Shown here piece after piece: positions 15,477 to 17,381 of a stretch of 17,381 nucleotides of DNA. A program made the translations under genes and the position numbers. Below the pieces are notes generated by a model. The model searched no databases and had not been told where the DNA came from. It was given only the letters and a program-made list of their open reading frames with translations. Location: positions 1 to 17,381 of the forward strand of contig CAKOWW010000023.1 of the NCBI GenBank assembly GCA_934129785.1, read 5' to 3'. Source of the stretch: an uncultured Clostridia bacterium. Lineage in GTDB: Bacteria; Bacillota; Clostridia; TANB77; CAG-508. Position 1 is the stretch's first letter. Each line of letters begins with the position of its first letter.

Positions 15477-16103
15477 TTGGTTTTTCTTTTTATATTATTA
15501 ATAATTGCAATATTAATAAATGTAATAATATTATTATCAAAAATTCAAATTCAAATAAAGAATGTTCACTTTAATTCTTCAAAGCCAAAGGGAAAATTAG
15601 ATGCAAATTATAAAATAATTATAATTGTATATATATTAAAAAAAATACCTATATTAAAAATAAATGTCACACAAAGTAAATTAAAAAAGCTTAAGCTAAA
15701 AGAAAAAGTAAAACAAGCTGAGATAGATATTATTCAAAATAAGAAAAAAATTGATAAGGAAATTTTACAAGAACTAAGAAAAATAAAAGTTCAAATTAAA
15801 TATTGGAACTTAGAACTTTTACTTGGGACAGAAGATGCTAAAATAACAGCTTTAATAGTTGGATATTTAAGTATATTTTTAGGAATATACCTAAACAAAA
15901 AAATATCAAAACATGAAAATAAAAAATTTAGTATCCAACCAGTATACATAGGACAAAATATATTAAAACTGATATTTGAAGGTATATTTGAAATAAAAAC
16001 AGTTAATATTATAAATATAATATGGAATTTAAAGAAAAAGGAAGGAAGGAATGGAAATGAGCGAACATCCAATAGAAGGACTTATGATTACAGCTATGAA
16101 TAG
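15477..16103 (+). CDS. DUF2953 family membrane protein
   Basis: Function unknown. The 208-residue product has one N-terminal hydrophobic helix (about residues 2-22) and a soluble part with the DUF2953 hallmark: LLLGTEDAKITALIVGYLSIFLG, then a block with IQPVYIGQNILKLIFEGIFEIK. It starts with TTG at 15477, 7 bases after an unusually G-rich site (AGGGGGGCG). The last 16 codons overlap the next gene in another frame, giving a basic tail (KKKEGRNGNERTSNRR). A gene of this family next to ytfJ is usual in spore-forming clostridia, so a role around sporulation or the envelope is a reasonable guess only. Confidence 0.8.
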   Translation: MVFLFILLIIAILINVIILLSKIQIQIKNVHFNSSKPKGKLDANYKIIIIVYILKKIPILKINVTQSKLKKLKLKEKVKQAEIDIIQNKKKIDKEILQELRKIKVQIKYWNLELLLGTEDAKITALIVGYLSIFLGIYLNKKISKHENKKFSIQPVYIGQNILKLIFEGIFEIKTVNIINIIWNLKKKEGRNGNERTSNRRTYDYSYE

Positions 16104-16667
16104 CATTCAAGACATGATAGATGTAAATACTATTATAGGAGAACCAATAGAAACATCAAACAATGTTGTGATAATACCAATATCAAAAGTATCATTTGGT
16201 TTTGCAGCAGGAGGAAGTGAATTTAAGGGAGAAACAGTTGATGAATATACGAAAAAAGATAAAGAAGAAGAGATTCAATATAGACTTCCATTTGGAGGTC
16301 GGATCACGGAGCAGGAGTTACAATAAATCCAGTTGCATTTTTAGTAATACAACCAAATGGAGTAAAATTAATGCCTGTAAATCATACATCATCATTAGAT
16401 AAATTATTAGACTATATGCCAGATTTAATTGAAAAAACGAATAATATGATGAACACACATATAAAAAATAAAAAAGAAGAGACACAAACAATATTACAAC
16501 AAATGCAAAAAAATAGTAAAAAAAATAAAAATGAAAAAAGTCATGAAAATAAAGATGTGAGACATGAAAAAAATAAAGTAAATGTAGATATAAATAAAAA
16601 ATATAATGATCAAGACTCAGATATAGATTATGAATTTGAATATGATGAAACATTGGAAGACGAATAA
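16057..16667 (+). pseudogene. ytfJ: GerW/YtfJ family sporulation protein, frameshifted, with charged C-terminal extension
   Basis: YtfJ/GerW proteins are made in sporulating cells and are needed for normal germination in Bacillus. The first frame begins MSEHPIEGLMITAMNSIQDM and includes SFGFAAGGSEF and LPFGG, all family hallmarks, then goes out of frame and stops at 16326. The rest of the protein is in another frame: GAGVTINPVAFLVI, then MPVNHTSSLDKLLDYMP, then a Lys/Glu/Asp/Asn-rich tail to 16667. Removing C16300 and C16307 gives the family sequence PFGGGSGAGV exactly; one deletion plus changes is the alternative. ATG 16057 is chosen over 16051 because AGGAAGGA (16041-16048) is eight bases from it. 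The gene overlaps DUF2953 by 47 bases. About 60 residues beyond the usual C-terminus are extra. Confidence 0.85.
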
Positions 16668-16682
16668 AAATAGAAAATATAT

Positions 16683-16717
16683 AAAAAAGAAGAAAAGCTG
16701 CTATTTAGCAGCAGCTT
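16683..16717 (-). terminator. Terminator overlapping the stop codon of the minus-strand gene (possibly bidirectional)
   Basis: An 8-bp perfect stem, 16695-16702 with 16710-16717 (aagctgct/agcagctt), has a 7-base loop containing part of the stop codon of the minus-strand gene. Read on the minus strand it is followed by ttcttcttttttat, a good terminator tail. On the plus strand the tail (cttcttcttt) is weaker, but it may also end the ytfJ transcript, since the two genes converge here. Confidence 0.75.
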
Positions 16718-17114
16718 CTTCTTTGACTTTAATTTCGCAGCAGTTCTTAACTAACCAATTAATTGCATCTGTTTCGCTCATATCTTTAGGTATAAGCTCT
16801 TCTTCTTGCAAAATTTGTTGCAAGATTGAAATGTCCCATTCAATAATCAAATGATCCTGTTTATTTGGAATTTGTGTTGATTCACAAATTCTTGTAATCT
16901 TTTTCCAGATTCTTCTAAATTGGTTATCATTTGATATTGCTGATTTCAAAAGATCAACACTGAGATGATGCAATGCTTGATCATAGTCTAAAGAATAGTG
17001 ATTAAATGTTATCACTTTTCCAAACAATACTTCGTAGTCTGGGTCGTGGCGAACTGTAGGATAAAAGTTGTCGTCATCGGACCAAATACCGTATGCTGGG
17101 TTGTGAGTGTTCAT
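16701..17114 (-). CDS. Hypothetical protein, 137 residues, with strong promoter
   Basis: I do not recognise this protein. It is a soluble-looking 137-residue product with no signal peptide or membrane helix. It has a polar N-terminus (MNTHNPAYGIWSDDDNFYPT), many aromatic and acidic residues, a Cys-Cys pair near the end (NWLVKNCCEI) and a Lys/Glu/Ala tail. The N-terminal third uses C-ending codons (CAC, GAC, TAC, CGC) and is clearly more GC-rich than the surrounding genes. That suggests a different origin or selection for high expression. Expression is well supported: extended -10 promoter, AAGGA site (17124-17128) nine bases before the ATG, and a terminator at the stop. A hairpin lies in the leader. 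No neighbour on the same strand gives a functional hint. Confidence 0.8.
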   Translation of the reverse strand: MNTHNPAYGIWSDDDNFYPTVRHDPDYEVLFGKVITFNHYSLDYDQALHHLSVDLLKSAISNDNQFRRIWKKITRICESTQIPNKQDHLIIEWDISILQQILQEEELIPKDMSETDAINWLVKNCCEIKVKEEAAAK

Positions 17115-17130
17115 ATAAAAATGTCCTTAT

Positions 17131-17152
17131 TGTCTCGATACTCCTCGAGACA
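17131..17152 (-). promoter_or_regulatory. Leader hairpin with GGAGTA loop before the 137-residue gene
   Basis: On the minus strand, TGTCTCGA and TCGAGACA form a perfect 8-bp stem with a six-base loop GGAGTA. It lies in the short leader between the transcription start (near 17169) and the AAGGA ribosome site. A GGA in a hairpin loop plus a second GGA in the ribosome site is the arrangement seen at CsrA targets. Whether this genome has csrA is unknown from the window. Confidence 0.6.
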
Positions 17153-17175
17153 CCTTTCTAAAGTTTATCATATTT

Positions 17176-17204
17176 ATTATAGCATATAAACATTGCAAAG
17201 TCAA
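17176..17204 (-). promoter_or_regulatory. Extended -10 SigA promoter of the minus-strand gene
   Basis: On the minus strand: TTGACT (17199-17204), a 17-bp spacer and TATAAT (17176-17181) preceded by TGC, giving TGcTATAAT. It is the most complete promoter in the window. The start would be near 17169, giving a leader of about 55 bases. Confidence 0.85.
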
Positions 17205-17223
17205 TGATTATGTAAATCTCTGA

Positions 17224-17251
17224 TAGCATAAATTTTTAGTAGGAAAACTTT
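17224..17251 (+). repeat. Intergenic repeat TAG(T/C)ATAAA..TTTTAGTAGGAAAA, copy 2
   Basis: Second copy of the 28-base sequence found at 9470-9497. It lies upstream of the minus-strand promoter, in the gene-free right end of the window (17205-17381). Apart from this repeat and one weak hairpin at 17339-17359, I see nothing else there. Confidence 0.5.
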
Positions 17252-17381
17252 TCATTAAAATCATAAAATTCTTTTATTTCATGACTTCGGAGATTTCCTG
17301 ATTTGATTTATATTTTTATCTTTATTCTTCTATATTTCAAGGTTCACTTAATAAACCTTTTTATAGGCATTTTTAAAATAT

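Noticed and set aside
16196..16402. Third-frame open stretch across the ytfJ break
   Set aside because: It corresponds to the frame between the two inserted C bases; only a few residues there are meaningful (GGATCA = Gly-Ser), the rest is noise.
17339..17362. Hairpin aaggtt/aacctt followed by T residues at the right end
   Set aside because: Only six pairs with a loose loop and no plus-strand gene ending upstream; it may belong to something beyond the window.

Overview
The window is an AT-rich stretch of a low-GC Gram-positive chromosome. AGA, GGA and A/T-ending codons dominate and AAGGAGG-type ribosome binding sites are frequent. An isoleucine T-box leader, spoVS, a ytfJ/gerW-like gene, RNase Y and the rny-ymdB-spoVS order point to a spore-forming clostridial Firmicute, perhaps an uncultured gut lineage. 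Species cannot be named from the sequence.

Layout. (1) 1-444: 3' end of an Rpn/PD-(D/E)XK transposase-like gene, closed by a terminator. (2) 607-4103: pta plus two tandem ackA genes, an acetyl-CoA to acetate/ATP operon in which the two kinases differ at different conserved active-site positions. (3) 4123-7706: an Ile T-box leader and ileS (eukaryal-like type) with its own terminator. (4) 7719-10808: rny, ymdB and spoVS, each with its own good promoter. (5) 10809-11366: no gene, but a large nested inverted repeat of about 384 bp, possibly a structured RNA or a small non-autonomous element. (6) 11303-12957: an orphan oligopeptide-binding-protein gene, membrane-anchored and broken by a frameshift. 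(7) 12981-15331: recA-recX-scpA, a tight DNA repair and chromosome group without scpB next to it. (8) 15477-16667: a DUF2953 membrane protein overlapping a frameshifted ytfJ (sporulation). (9) 16683-17204: one gene on the minus strand, of unknown function, with an unusually complete promoter, a leader hairpin and a terminator overlapping its stop codon.

The genes are mostly core functions: carbon and energy metabolism, translation, mRNA turnover, sporulation control, recombination and chromosome condensation. The points most worth a second look are three apparent single-C insertions, all directly before a GGA glycine codon, which account for both broken genes; the nested palindrome at 10826-11209; the divergent ackA pair; and the unknown minus-strand gene with its GGA-loop leader hairpin.
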